Source: Ophioderma brevispina (taxonomy: Eukaryota; Echinodermata; Ophiuroidea; Amphilepidida; Ophiodermatidae). Taken from it: a stretch of 64,000 bases of DNA. The position numbers and the translations under genes were made by a program. Within the stretch, counting starts at the first letter, position 1. Every line of letters begins with the position of its first letter. This document shows positions 1 to 10,320 of this stretch, piece by piece. The notes under the pieces are model-generated. The model saw only the letters and a list, made by a program, of their open reading frames with translations. It ran no database searches and was not told the origin of the DNA. The stretch spans positions 19,009 to 83,008 of the forward strand of contig JAMKCH010007178.1 in NCBI GenBank assembly GCA_023653785.1. The letters run 5' to 3'.

Positions 1-338
1 TACCCACATACCAAGTTTTGTCAGATCTGGACATTGGGATCTGGTAAAAGTTCACCTTTTTATAGTCAACCTAACCAGAAACATAATCTCAACAAAATGG
101 AACACACATACACGCACTAGCTACAGAAGGAATGTTGTACAATCACAATATCCCCAGGGAGATAAAAAGTGGACTGGACTATGATTGATTCAAGAAACAT
201 CAAACTTCATTTTTTTTTCATGAGTTCAATGTTACAACTAGTTTCTTATTTAAGTGAATAGATTCGAAATCCCTCTATGTGTGACCTTTTCCATACAATT
301 ATGCATTTTCAATGTAAATGTCACTTAGATGAAACAGC
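1..338. other. Non-coding, no recognised feature
   Basis: AT-rich sequence without a convincing open reading frame, repeat unit or RNA-like structure. It is the left flank of the TTAA element that follows. Confidence 0.5.
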
Positions 339-637
339 TTAAAGGCCGACTTAGAGATATCCCGATGAGGGCGCACTAAATTTTCAAACAAATCACGTTT
401 TTTGCATACACACTAATACTTGTCCATGCACTAATCACTGTGTGAAATTTACTAAGCTCAAATCGAAGTCTTTAAAATTACTAGATCATCATCTTATTAC
501 ATAAAGATGGCGTATTCGGCTTATTCACTTCACGTGTGATCTAATACATTGGTAAGCATTCCAAATATGCAAAAAAACCTGGGTTCTAAAAAAACTTGAG
601 GGCGCTTCTCTCTGGAAATGTCCCCATGTCTCTTTAA
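339..637 (+). mobile_element. TTAA-flanked TIR element, apparent A/B family hybrid
   Basis: The left end (TTAAAGGCCGACTTAGAGAT) matches the reverse complement of the right end of family B at 32597-32960. The right half, from about 480, matches the right half of family A at 33159-33528 and 54792-55160, including the shared stretch around GATGGCGTATTCGGCTTATT. Both ends carry TTAA. It has no coding capacity and is about 300 bp, as expected for a non-autonomous (MITE-like) element. TTAA target use suggests piggyBac-type mobilisation, but that is inference. The mixture of two families in one copy may mean a recombinant or a common ancestor. Confidence 0.6.
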
Positions 638-697
638 CTACATCAATGTAATCGGTAGGGACACTCAATATGAAACTGAGGACCTTCCTAGCCTAAT

Positions 698-964
698 GAG
701 GGATAAAGACTTCTGGCATAAGGAGGGATAAAGACTTCTGGCATAAGGAGAGATAAAGACTTCTGGCATAAGGAGAGATAAAGACTTCTGGTATAAGGAG
801 AGATAAAGACTTCTGGCATAAGGAGAGATAAAGACTTCTGGCATAAGGAGAGATAAAGACTTCTGGCATAAGGAGAGATAAAGACTTCTGGCATAAGGAG
901 AGATAAAGACTTCTGGCATAAGGAGAGATAAAGACTTCTGGCATAGCGTTGTAAATGGAATCTC
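698..964. repeat. 25-bp tandem satellite, array 1
   Basis: About ten near-identical 25-bp units with the core AAAGACTTCTGGCATAAGGA. The first units have small variants (GAGGGA for GAGAGA). The array is followed by the flank GCGTTGTAAATGGAATCTC, which also follows array 2. Since 25 is not a multiple of three, each reading frame of the array is open and gives repetitive peptides; these are not genes. Confidence 0.95.
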
Positions 965-984
965 AAAAAAAAAAAAAAAAAAAA
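965..984. other. Run of exactly 20 A at a sequence junction
   Basis: The shared flank of the 25-bp satellite stops here, while in the second copy (after 1859) it continues into different sequence. Three other runs of exactly 20 A at abrupt junctions occur at 1627, 32081 and 37824, which suggests filled scaffold gaps rather than genomic poly-A. Confidence 0.55.
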
Positions 985-1386
985 CTCCCTTTCCCCGGTT
1001 TAACCACTGACCTCTATACGGGGAAGGTCAGTGGGTTTAACACGTAAAAGCGAGATCTTGATGAAAAATTCTGAATTTTTTATATGTCGTCAGGGCTGGT
1101 TGGATTACAGCAAATTTATCACAGCAATAGTCCGTACTTCATGAGGAAAATTCTGAGTTATTGATGCTATTTGAGCACATTTTGGCACATATTCTAGCTC
1201 TATGTGTGCACCCTAGAAAGAATTAATACGACTTGAACCAGGGGGTCAGACACGATCTGCTGGATTTGGGCATTTGGGATTTCCAAACGGTAATTTATGG
1301 AATTCTTGCATGCATTTTCTATGGCAAATGTGATAGAATGAAAGTGTATCTGAGCGCTCGCTTCTCAGGTTCTACCTGCATCATAT
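985..1386. other. Non-coding, no recognised feature
   Basis: Sequence between the first 20-A run and the 240-bp duplication. An 80-codon reading frame starting at 1233 runs into the duplicated repeat and resembles nothing I recognise. Confidence 0.4.
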
Positions 1387-1626
1387 TAAGTTTCTTTCCA
1401 CAAGCCAGGCACATTTTTAAGAGCTTATTAAAGGTGCAACGAGAGATTTTGAGGCACCAAAATATTGTGTCATAATAGTAATTTCAAATAGACACTCAAT
1501 AGATTTCTTACCTTGTATTATGCTACAGAAATGTCTTAAAAGAGAGAGAAAAAAAGTGATTTTGATTGCTTATATTTCAATGTAAAACATAGGCTGAATT
1601 TCATATTTGCTCCTATACAAAATTAG
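1387..1626 (+). repeat. 240-bp exact duplication, copy 1 (holds truncated family D)
   Basis: Appears base-for-base identical to 1979-2218. It contains the left end of TIR family D (TTAAAGGTGCAACGAGAGAT at 1428) but stops at a run of 20 A, whereas copy 2 goes on to a complete element. Identity of this kind over non-coding DNA points to a very recent event or an assembly duplicate. Confidence 0.85.
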
Positions 1627-1646
1627 AAAAAAAAAAAAAAAAAAAA
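1627..1646. other. Run of exactly 20 A at a sequence junction
   Basis: Separates the truncated family D copy from a second start of the 25-bp satellite, which begins in mid-unit. Same length and context as the run at 965. Confidence 0.55.
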
Positions 1647-1859
1647 GATAAAGACTTCTGGCATAAGGAGAGATAAAGACTTCTGGCATAAGGAGAGATA
1701 AAGACTTCTGGCATAAGGAGAGATAAAGACTTCTGGCATAAGGAGAGATAAAGACTTCTGGCATAAGGAGAGATAAAGACTTCTGGCATAAGGTGGGATA
1801 AAGACTTCTGGAATAAGGAGAGATAAAGACTTCTGGCATAGCGTTGTAAATGGAATCTC
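1647..1859. repeat. 25-bp tandem satellite, array 2
   Basis: About eight units of the same 25-bp satellite as 698-945, starting in mid-unit right after 20 A and ending in the same flank (GCGTTGTAAATGGAATCTC). Here the flank continues into GGTTGTGGCTGC, so this copy probably shows the true right border of the array. Confidence 0.95.
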
Positions 1860-2019
1860 GGTTGTGGCTGCTTGATGATGATGATGTGTTACCTGCACTT
1901 TATTCTGTCCTGTCTAACTTTGCACAAACCAATGAGTGCAGTGAACCTGTTTCATTTTGTTTTGTTTCATAAGTATAATAAGTTTCTTTCCACAAGCCAG
2001 GCACATTTTTAAGAGCTTA

Positions 2020-2348
2020 TTAAAGGTGCAACGAGAGATTTTGAGGCACCAAAATATTGTGTCATAATAGTAATTTCAAATAGACACTCAATAGATTTCT
2101 TACCTTGTATTATGCTACAGAAATGTCTTAAAAGAGAGAGAAAAAAAGTGATTTTGATTGCTTATATTTCAATGTAAAACATAGGCTGAATTTCATATTT
2201 GCTCCTATACAAAATTAGAAATTTCACATTTTTTGTACCAAAGGAACATTTCTCAGCATTTTTGATGGAAAGCTTTACATCAGGGCAAAATCATAACTTT
2301 CGATTTTTAGGGACACCTGATATGTGAAATCTCTTGTTACACCTTTAA
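2020..2348 (+). mobile_element. TTAA-flanked TIR element, family D, complete
   Basis: A 329-bp element with TIRs TTAAAGGTGCAACGAGAGAT at the left and the near-complement GAAATCTCTTGTTACACCTT at the right, both including a TTAA. A diverged full copy lies at 57857-58217, a partial minus-strand copy at 34640-34862 and a truncated copy at 1428-1626. It is non-coding and presumably moved by a transposase in trans, of piggyBac type judging from TTAA (inference). Confidence 0.75.
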
Positions 2349-2468
2349 AATCCCAAACCCGACTTACCTTTCTTTTTACAAGTCCAGTAGCAAAATCTTA
2401 GTCGCACACCCATGACTCCATATACTCTGGTAACAAGCCCCTATATATAGTCTCTTCCCCACCTACAA

Positions 2469-2906
2469 TTAATTCAACCTTGCCTTCATCAGATAAAATC
2501 GCTCTTCTTCTGTCTTCACCCAATGGATATTCACTGTTCGCAGAGCTCTTGAAATGCTTTTAGGATCACAAACCCAGCTGGTTGGGCAACAAACGGTAGC
2601 ATCTGCTAAAAAAAATTCCCATTCCTCAGAGCATATACCTAACCAGACGGTCACCATATGAAACTTCAACTCTGCCTGAAAAGCCTTGTCTTTCTCTACC
2701 CTCCAACATTCGACAGTTAATTCTGTGTAAACATAATAATCATATAAAGATGATTCAAGTTTCAACTCAACTCCATCGGACCCGACTGTGTTTTTCCAAC
2801 ATGCTTTTTTTTTTTTTTTGTTTTCACATACTTTAAGCCAAACCGGGCAATAATGGTGATCTGTGATGATCACTGGGCAACCCCGCTGTTTATTTATAAA
2901 GTACAT
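2469..2906 (-). CDS. Unrecognised 145-residue open reading frame
   Basis: The longest open frame outside repeats. The predicted peptide has many Cys and Trp residues in no spacing I recognise, and a KKKKK run that comes from a 15-nt homopolymer. There is no signal peptide, membrane segment or known motif. Possible splice acceptors (TTTTTAGCAG-like) occur inside it on the minus strand, so it might cover an exon rather than a whole gene. It could equally be chance; nothing nearby supports a function. Confidence 0.15.
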   Translation of the reverse strand: MYFINKQRGCPVIITDHHYCPVWLKVCENKKKKKACWKNTVGSDGVELKLESSLYDYYVYTELTVECWRVEKDKAFQAELKFHMVTVWLGICSEEWEFFLADATVCCPTSWVCDPKSISRALRTVNIHWVKTEEERFYLMKARLN

Positions 2907-3249
2907 AAATACAAAAAATGGAGACCTAATATTTTTGCTTGCTATTCAGGTCTTCTCAAGTCTGCATACTTGATGATCTTCTTCTCCACTGAAAAACCAG
3001 TTTGTAAAGTTCAGCACTGTGGTTTTCAGTACTTGCAAGGGCAAAGTTAGCATAGAGTTTACTTGCATGTTTTAATGGGGAAAAACTCAATTTTTACATT
3101 TTTTTTATTTTTTGCTTTTTTTAAGTTTTTTATTTTTTTCACACTGTATTTTTCCTGTCTTTGGAATGACCTGAAATAGCCAGCGGGAGGCACGGGCAGT
3201 GTCCCCCAGAAATTATGTTCCGTCAGTACAATCCGGTCCTGTTGTCCAC

Positions 3250-4060
3250 TACAGTTCTGGGGGAGAGCATTCTTTTAGTGCGCATATGCGTGCATGAAGT
3301 ACAGCCGGCAGATAGCAATTGGTCAATAAATATGGAACTAGGCGTCCCCGGGTTTCCACGTCACCTGTTTTTTTGCGATCACCTGGCTTGAATGACCCTT
3401 GGGTTTTGTGTTCTCTTGAACCTTTGAATGAACGCCGTGATGACCTTGTCGTGACCGTTAAAAAATTTTCGGCATCAACAGCGACCCCAACCAATCCTCC
3501 AAGTTTCATGTCCAGACACCAACATTTATTACCACCATACACCACCCCATTTGATGACCTCCTTTGAACTTGAATGACCCCCGATGACCTTGTCCCGTGA
3601 CTTTGTAAGATTTTTTGTCATCACAACAATCAACCCCACCGTCCAAGTTTTCATGTCCATACACCAACGTTTACCACCTACCCCATTGACCTGTCCTGAC
3701 CTCGAATGACCCCCTGTTTGACTCTTGAATATCCACTAACCAATACAAACTCGTTCTTTGGGGAAGGTCAAGGGGATCCACCCACCATTTCAGAAAACGT
3801 GCACCCCGGGGGCGGTCTTCCAGAAATTAGACGCTGCATCCATTTGACCTCTTTTGAACTTGAATGACCCCCGATGACCTTTGATTCACTACCAATACAA
3901 ACTCGGTCTTCGTTTTGGTCAAGGGTCCTCTCCCACCCAACAAGTTTCAAGACCCGTGCGAGACCCTCGGGATCCTCCGAGAAAATGACGCGTATTAATA
4001 TAAGTTGATGGATGTCCTCGGTTCTGAATGGCCCATCCATGAAGAAATTTCTCTCTCACC
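3250..4060 (+). repeat. Degenerate tandem-repeat element with TGACC motifs
   Basis: Repeated blocks share phrases such as TTGAACTTGAATGACCCCCG (near 3567 and 3855), GATGACCTTTGATTCACTA and CCACCAAGTTTCA-like tracts. Spacing is irregular because of many indels. The same phrases recur at 7190-7440, so this is a dispersed family. Open frames on both strands here are by-products. Confidence 0.6.
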
Positions 4061-4670
4061 TATTACATTGCCCTTCAGAGTGTGTTTGAAAGCAAAAAAA
4101 TACATCATTCAGGACTATATCCTGGTTTAAAACCTGAGGCCTTGAGCATAAAGTTAGACTCCATTTTAGAATAGAAGAGCCTCTGGGACTAAATCAAAAT
4201 ACACTTTTCCACACCTTGGCAAAGAGTGATTGGGTTATTTCAAAACTGGATTTTGGGGAAGATTAAGACCAGATCTCTTGCAATAAATAAAAGCCATATG
4301 ATGAAGGCTGAAGCTCATTTTTTGATAGAGGATCGAAGATTTGCATGTTTTTCAACACACTCACCACGTCTTTGAATTTTACTAATAGTTGAAGTGCAGT
4401 TTCCCCAAAAGCCTCAACAAATATACAAAAATGCACAGACAAAATTTTTAAACCACTCAACGGTTTGTACTAGTTCAAGCATTATGATTAATTTCATATT
4501 TCATTTAAAAAAAGACACAACTTTATCACATTGATGACTCCACCTTAGGGAAGTTCATATTTTCGAGGCCAACACTGTTTTTGGCTCACAACATCCTAAC
4601 CCAACATATAGAGTGCAATATAACTGAATCTCCTGTATTTAACCTTTGGAAGTATATTGGAGGGCTTCAC
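4061..4670. other. Non-coding, no recognised feature
   Basis: A 65-codon minus-strand frame at 4263-4460 has no recognisable similarity. I saw no repeat structure. Confidence 0.4.
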
Positions 4671-5369
4671 TAGTGCTGGGACATGTAAACGGTTTAACGT
4701 ATACACGAACGGAAGGGGTCAACTACTACACGTTTTAAGAAAATTCACTAACACATAGCAACGTTTAACCACTTTCAGCAAACCCTACTTAACTTTTTTT
4801 TCAGTATTATGTTAATTGCTGAGGGAGTCACATTTGTCACCAAAATTACCCGCCGTCAGTGACAGGTAAAGTACCAGTTCAATGCTTCTTCTAGAAATGT
4901 TTTCCGACTTTTACGAAACAGGGAAATCCCCCGTTTACCAAGACTTTCTTGTACGTGAGTGGAGCAAACTTTCAGCATATATACCGCATAACATGTCCCC
5001 AATTACGAGGTGCTATCAATTAAAGAGGGATGGGCGGGGGGGGGGTACAAAAAAAGTTAAAAACATGGCAAAGCTCCCACAGTGATTCGTAGTTTGGGAT
5101 TTTGTGATATTCAACTGCTTTATTTTGGGATAAAACATAACATAGTCAGTACAACAAAATTTTATTGGTTCAAGATGATATTTATGATCGAATTCAAGGA
5201 GCCGGGGTAACCCGATTACGAATGATCTATGGTGCAGAATTGCATTTGCTGTGAAGCGCCAAATTTGGCAGTCGTTTAACCCTCATTAATGAACCCGTTT
5301 AAAAAAAAACGAACGAAATACAGACCGTGTAACCGGATAGGAAATTAAAACGGTAACTCCCACCTCTAG
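4671..5369. mobile_element. Possible hAT-like non-autonomous element
   Basis: The ends read TAGTGCTGGGACATGTAAAC at the left and, reversed, TAGAGGTGGGAGTTACCGTT at the right: an imperfect TIR of the TAGnGnTGGGA type common in hAT elements. Both ends hold AAACGGTTTAA/ACCGTTTTAA-like motifs. The length is about 700 bp with no transposase frame. I could not define a target duplication. Confidence 0.4.
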
Positions 5370-5429
5370 TCTCACACACTATGGTGACTGCACAACAATA
5401 TTAAATGAAAAAGAAAACGCAATATTTAC

Positions 5430-5786
5430 CTAAATTGATGTTCTTGCACATGCAACGGTATTAGGCCATTCACACATAGCAGTACTACTCGGCTGTCACT
5501 GGCCAATTGTTCTCACAACCAAATAATGACGCTTTCCCTGTGACGCAGAAATCATCTTGGTGCAATTGAGTGTTCCTTGAAGAAACCGGTAGTGGCCATG
5601 TGATATAGTTTCGGTATTATACCTCCCTGATAGAGCACCTCCGTATCCTGACTGGCCGGCATACACATTCTGCTTCAGTATGGGACCAAGGGGTTGAACA
5701 CAAGCATGAAGCCAGTTGTCCACTAAGGAACAGCTCTAACTTGACCATTAGAGGGTGTGAACCACCGGATGGGCGAACATCGTAAT
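5430..5786 (-). pseudogene. SRCR-domain exon, frameshifted
   Basis: On the minus strand a strong acceptor (run of T then ACAG) precedes codons reading YDVRPSGGSHPL, in the same phase (two leading bases) as the SRCR exon at 14036-14364. In other frames follow SGYGGALSG (about 5651-5625), which matches the family's C-R-Q-L-G-Y-G-G-A-L block, and CVTGKASLFGCENNW (about 5545-5503), which matches the C-x-G-x-E-x-S-L-x-x-C segment. A GTAAAT donor follows at 5429. SRCR domains are about 100-110 residues, extracellular and disulfide-bonded, typical of scavenger and innate immune receptors. At least two frame changes are needed, and the WGTVCD block is poorly preserved. Either it is a decayed exon or the consensus has indel errors. 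Confidence 0.5.
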
Positions 5787-5909
5787 CTGTAAAAAAAAAA
5801 TGTTCAAGAATAGGTTTGGTTCTAACAAATTCTGTAATTACAAATATGACACTGTGAATGGGTGAATTATTTTACATTTTTGCCTGTTCAGGGGCATTCG
5901 GGGGGGGGG

Positions 5910-6070
5910 TCAGTTGTATGGCATAGGTTGGATATGGTGGCGTGAACATGGGACCTTCCGAAATGCACCCCTAACCAAGTCTTTCCACCGACTAAAAAAA
6001 CATACCCTAAACAAGTTTTTGTTTTTTTGTCTGTTTATATAATATCGCTTCTACAAGATCGAGGATGGTC
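5910..6070 (+). mobile_element. Fragment of CCACTTGTAT-TIR MITE
   Basis: After a run of G, the sequence resembles the left 150 bp of the element at 32101-32541, sharing GTGAACATGG, AAATGCACCC, CACCGACTA and CATACCCTAAACAAG. The right end is missing, so this is a 3'-truncated copy. Confidence 0.6.
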
Positions 6071-6885
6071 TTGAAAATTCACTGGTGGTACAGACAGCCA
6101 AGCCTCAGCAAGTACCAGTGAAATGCGCATGAAATCACCGTTATGTGTCGGGGCCTGCCAGGCTGGCCCGTACGGGCCCGCAAGGTATTATGGGGCCCGT
6201 AGAAAAGTCTTTATAAAGTTTTTCTTTGGGGTCTGTTGATGACCAATATAGGGAAATTTTGAGATTCACTCCTCACCCCCAAAATGGGGCAAAATTAGGC
6301 GCTTGGGCTCCCAGTTTTATAGCTCAGAGTGCATGTCAGAACTTCTTGAATAATGAATAAAACTTTGCACTTCAGAACTTACATTGGTTGACTGGTCCCA
6401 AAATAAATTATAGTATTTGGATAGAGAGTTGCATCAGTATTATGTTCCAACTGTGCCTTCTCAGTCGTTTTTTTAACCTATTCTAATAACCTAATTTGGA
6501 TTAGGAATAATTAAAATTCAAGAACAGATCAAGATTGAAGAAAAGTACCCAAATTTGTCCCGAATGCCCTTTAAAATTAATTGTCCCAAATTACAACGTT
6601 ATACACCAATCATTTTTAAATACAAGTTTTATGTAAGATAATGTTTGTCACATATGAATGATATGGTTTAAGGTTCGCAGCTTCAAAAACCCCTGGCATT
6701 CGGTGGACGAGGACTGGAAACAATGGGTCTTTTGGGTGAGATCCAGTCATTTGCCACAAAAAGGAAAGTTTTTCGAGTGCACAAATTTTTTAAAAAAATG
6801 GGATCTTTTCGTGCTGCAGATTTTTGCAACATTTTTCTAAACGAGTGCCATCCATGATGCAGTAATCCATCAATTGGGATGGTTA
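6071..6885. other. Non-coding, no recognised feature
   Basis: Contains one perfect 14-bp palindrome (GGCCCGTACGGGCC at 6164) in a GC-rich patch, and two short antiparallel open frames near 6660-6916 that resemble nothing known. Confidence 0.4.
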
Positions 6886-7140
6886 GGAAATGTGAAGTTG
6901 TGGGGTCATAGGTCATGTAGGGTCATTACAGGTCATGACATATAGCCCAAGGGTCTTGGCCAGTGGTTATCTTGAGTGAGTTTGGTGGCTATACAACTTA
7001 ACTTTAAGAATGTTGGGGATATGTTTGGGGTCAAACGGTCAAGTAGTCCTTGGAGGTCAAACGGGCTATGTGGGCGATAAGAGGTCATTCTGTACAACCA
7101 CAATATTTCTGGACGGTGGTTTTCTTCTTTAATAGTATTT
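6886..7140 (-). repeat. AGGTCA-rich dispersed repeat
   Basis: Repeated AGGTCA/GGGTCA half-sites (GGTCATAGGTCATGTAGGGT, TGGAGGTCAAACGGG, AGAGGTCATTCTGTA) in phrases that recur at 9690-9960. The motif orientation is opposite to the TGACC blocks further right, as if the same family lies inverted. Confidence 0.55.
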
Positions 7141-7189
7141 TTACTAGGCGATCCTCGGATTGGCTATCAGTGTCTTGCGATCACCGGCT

Positions 7190-7530
7190 TGAAAGACCTC
7201 GGGTTTTTGCGGTTCCGTTTGACCTTGAAATGCCCCTTATGACCTTGCCATGACCTTTAAATTTTCATCAACATCGACCCCGCCCACCAAGTTTCGCCTG
7301 AATCACCAAAGTTTTTACCCGCATTTTGGAGCTCCTTTTGACATTGAAATGACCCCTGATGACCTTTGATCCACTAAAACCAAACAGACTCAGTCTTCGT
7401 AAGGTCAAGGGTCACCCCCCACCAAGAAAGGGTGCATCCTTGGGTCCGCAAGATACATACATTCAGACAGACAGACACATTGTACAGACAGACCACCGGT
7501 ATAAAAAATATATAGATGTGGCAAAGGGTT
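7190..7530 (+). repeat. Tandem-repeat element ending in CAGA microsatellite
   Basis: Core phrases (CTTGAAATGACCCCTGATGA, CACCAAGTTTCGCC) match those at 3400-3900. They are followed by CAGACAGACAGACACATTG and a further CAGACAGACC. A short tandem core followed by an ACAG microsatellite recurs at 46620, 49290 and 51910 and is a known layout of Helitron-derived DINE/pearl-type elements. Confidence 0.55.
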
Positions 7531-7839
7531 GGGAACGTTGGGGCAAGGTCTTTGAGAGGTCAAAACCTGTACTACCTATGAGTCCTACAAAGTTCCTTTG
7601 AGCATGTTTTGGTGGTCACTGAACTTATTTGCAGAAATTGTATACTAGTGTGGAGCCCGCGCTGCGCGTGGGTCTTCGCTATCTAAGTAATACCTGGTTA
7701 GATGATATACAATGTTACTGGCATGTTTTTTTCAGAACACAGAAACCACTGATACTGTATTCGACCTAATAGCACCCTGGGTGCTTCATAGCCATATCAA
7801 AGCATGGGTAGAAAACAAGTTACCAATAAATTACCCCTA

Positions 7840-8390
7840 CAAATGACGTCTGACCCCAAATTACAACTCGAGAAATGTGACCAACAAAGTGGTATCGGCA
7901 AAAACTCTAACCCACACCATATCAAATCTCATATCCATACATCAAAGCACGGCCAAGTTAACCGATAACGACCCCTGGATTGACCTTTTGCCCCAAAAAT
8001 TGACCCCTCGTAAAACATGACAAAACAAAACTCGTACGGCGAAATTTTCTAACCACCATACCAAACTCATATCCATACGTCAAGCACAGCCACGTTGCGC
8101 CCGATACGACCCCTGGATACCTTTGACCCCCGAAAATTGACCCCTCGAAAACAATACCCACAAAACTCTTATGGGCTAAACTCGTCACATACCAAACTCA
8201 TATCATACGTCAAAAGCACAGCCACGTAACCCGAAACGCCCCTGGATGACCTTTGACCCAATTCACCCCTCGAAAACATGACCACAAAACTTGTACAAAC
8301 GAAACTCTACCCACATAACCAAATTCATATCCATAATTCAAAGCACGTTAGTTACCGAAAACGACCCCTCTGGATGACCTTTGCAATCTG
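7840..8390 (+). repeat. ~130-bp tandem repeat, about four units
   Basis: Units are marked by CGACCCCTGGATGACCTTTG-like phrases near 7965, 8105, 8238 and 8358 and by CATATCCATACGTCAAAGCA-like phrases between them. Units differ mainly by small indels. Two further units occur at 9355-9600. The unit includes a TGACCTTTGACCC direct repeat (DR1-like). Confidence 0.8.
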
Positions 8391-8524
8391 CCAACATTGA
8401 GATTTTTGGAATCAGGGAATTTTGATCGAATCCTGGAATTTTAAAAAATATAGCGATCATTTCAGTGTATATAACCCTCCTCAAGAGGGATGCAGCCAAT
8501 GGCATTGTCTTAAAGATCAATTGA

Positions 8525-8990
8525 AAGCTTCCACATTAAGGAACTGTCAGAGGAACTAGTCCATTTGAATTTTTTTATAAGAATGTGACCATGAAAAATG
8601 TGAAGTAAAGTCAACTTTAAAGGTTAGTAACTTGAACGAGCCACCTACATGTTATGAACTGCATCATGAATAGAGCTCTTTACAATAAAGCTGTCCCCAA
8701 CAAAAATTGACAGGGCTCCGGCGTACTGACAGCTCCCATTTAAGGAAAACTGTCAGTAGGAACAAAGTACATATGGATTATAAAAAAAAAAATTTTGAAG
8801 ATGAAAAGTCGAAGTAAAAGTCACTTTAAGGCTCCTAACTTGAAAACCGAGCCATCTACAAACATTTGAACTGCACCATGAGATGAGCTCTTAAAATAAA
8901 GCTTTCTCCTGTTCCCCTGAAAAATTGACAGGGCTTCCGCCGTCCCTGACAGACCCCGTTTAAGGACTGTCAGTGGGAACAAGTCCACAC
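8525..8990 (+). repeat. ~210-bp tandem repeat, 2.2 units
   Basis: Two diverged units share AAAATTGACAGGGCT, AAGGAACTGTCAG, GTCAACTTTAAAGG/GTCACTTTAAGGC and GAGCTCTT..AATAAAGCT, and a third begins at about 8950. Non-coding. Confidence 0.75.
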
Positions 8991-9354
8991 AACCAGGCAC
9001 TAAAAATAATTATAACCTAACACTTTGCACTATAAGCAAATGATGGAGCGATCTTTTCAAAGGCAAACAGTCAAATCACAAAAGACATTCCTATACTTGA
9101 TGCCCTATCTTTGGCACCACTGATTTAATATTAATTGTGTTAAGCACACGACACAGCAACAGCCTAGCCTATAGCAGTTTTTAAATGGTGTAAGTGCTAT
9201 AAATATTTTCTGTTGCGTGGTCCTTCTGAAAGTCGGGAGAAAAACTATGGCAGAACGCAACGACACTAATATTATATTAATATGATCTTTGCCTATGAAT
9301 GGTGTTACTTATTTTTACTTGTTATCACGTTTATTTTTAATCTCACACCACCAT
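8991..9354. other. Non-coding, no recognised feature
   Basis: AT-rich spacer between two tandem-repeat blocks. No structure seen. Confidence 0.4.
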
Positions 9355-9610
9355 CATTTTCCCAATGACCCCTGAATGACCTTTGACCCCAAATGACCCC
9401 TCGAAAATGACCATAAACTCGTACGCCGCAACTCTACCACCATAACCAAACTCATATCCATACGTCAAAAAGCAAACGGCCAAGTTACCCTACAACGACC
9501 CCTGGATGACCTTTGACCCCAAAAATTACCCCTCCAAATCTGCCCACAACCTCGTAACTCGGAGATCTCCTACCACCACACCAGAAACCAAAATTTCATA
9601 TCCGTATGTA
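9355..9610 (+). repeat. Second block of the ~130-bp tandem repeat
   Basis: About two units of the family at 7840-8390, with TGACCTTTGACCCC at 9377 and 9507 and CATATCCATACGTCAAA near 9450. Confidence 0.75.
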
Positions 9611-9689
9611 AAAGGACGGTGAAACACATAGCGGGACAAACCCACAAAGCCCATCCAAATTTTGATTTTTTTTAGTAAGATATATAGAT

Positions 9690-9960
9690 TTTGACCAAAA
9701 ATGGGGTCAAAGGTCACCATAGGTCCCATAGAGGTCAAAAGGCACATTGGGTCTCATAGGTCTTCTGGCGCATACCAGTAAGAGTTCCTGGACCAGTGGT
9801 TCCTTTAGTTTGGTTCATAAGCATTTTAGTTTTCCAGAAGTGTTTTATTATGTAGATTTGACAAAATGGGGTCAAAGCCATATCGGGTCATTAGAGGCCA
9901 CTCTATATATCCTCAATATGAGACTTGGGCATGGTTCTTTTGACTACATGTGAAGGTACT
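9690..9960 (-). repeat. AGGTCA-rich dispersed repeat, second copy
   Basis: Contains GGGTCAAAGGTCA at 9704-9716 plus AGGTCCCATAGAGGTCAAAA and GGGGTCAAAGCC. Phrase order follows 6886-7140 (CCAGTGGTT, GGTTCATAAG, AGAGGCCACTCT). Confidence 0.55.
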
Positions 9961-10288
9961 CGGCAAAATGTACACGAAACAGTTTACATTCACACTGCCA
10001 GTTTCCACGGCATGCCTTACAATGATCTGTATGCAGCAAGCTTGATAAACAATCGTATATTCATCTCTTTTATAAGCAATACATTTACGCTTGTTTGCAC
10101 CACGTACTAAGGATATCAGAGGAGTCATGACATACTGGTAGCAGAGCAAATTGGTCGGTTTTTAACGGGTTTTTTAAAAAAAATCACTATTATTGTTCGG
10201 TATGTTTCAGAGGCAGGCCACTTTGAAGGGAATATCCATCCGCTATCAAAAATATAGGATTATTATTGGGACAAATTTCGACAATGAC

Positions 10289-10317
<29 letters not shown>
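10289..10317. repeat. 29-nt A homopolymer
   Basis: Uninterrupted A tract. No duplicated flank marks it as a junction, and no retrotransposon body is recognisable upstream. It creates a poly-Lys stretch in an otherwise meaningless open frame. Confidence 0.9.

Positions 10318-10320
<3 letters not shown>

Noticed and set aside
698..945. CRISPR-like array
   Set aside because: 25-bp units follow each other without spacers, in an animal-type genome. It is a satellite.
965..984. Retrotransposon poly-A tail
   Set aside because: No element body precedes it, and the run is exactly as long as three others that sit on either side of duplicates. In two of these cases the A run is on the wrong side for a tail.
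665..1898. Repetitive peptides on the minus strand (RSLYLSLCQKSLSLL pattern)
   Set aside because: The 25-bp unit is not a multiple of three, so every frame is open. There is no sign of selection on one frame.
6164..6177. Perfect 14-bp palindrome GGCCCGTACGGGCC
   Set aside because: Short GC palindromes of this size are expected occasionally in 64 kb, and no flanking structure supports a site.
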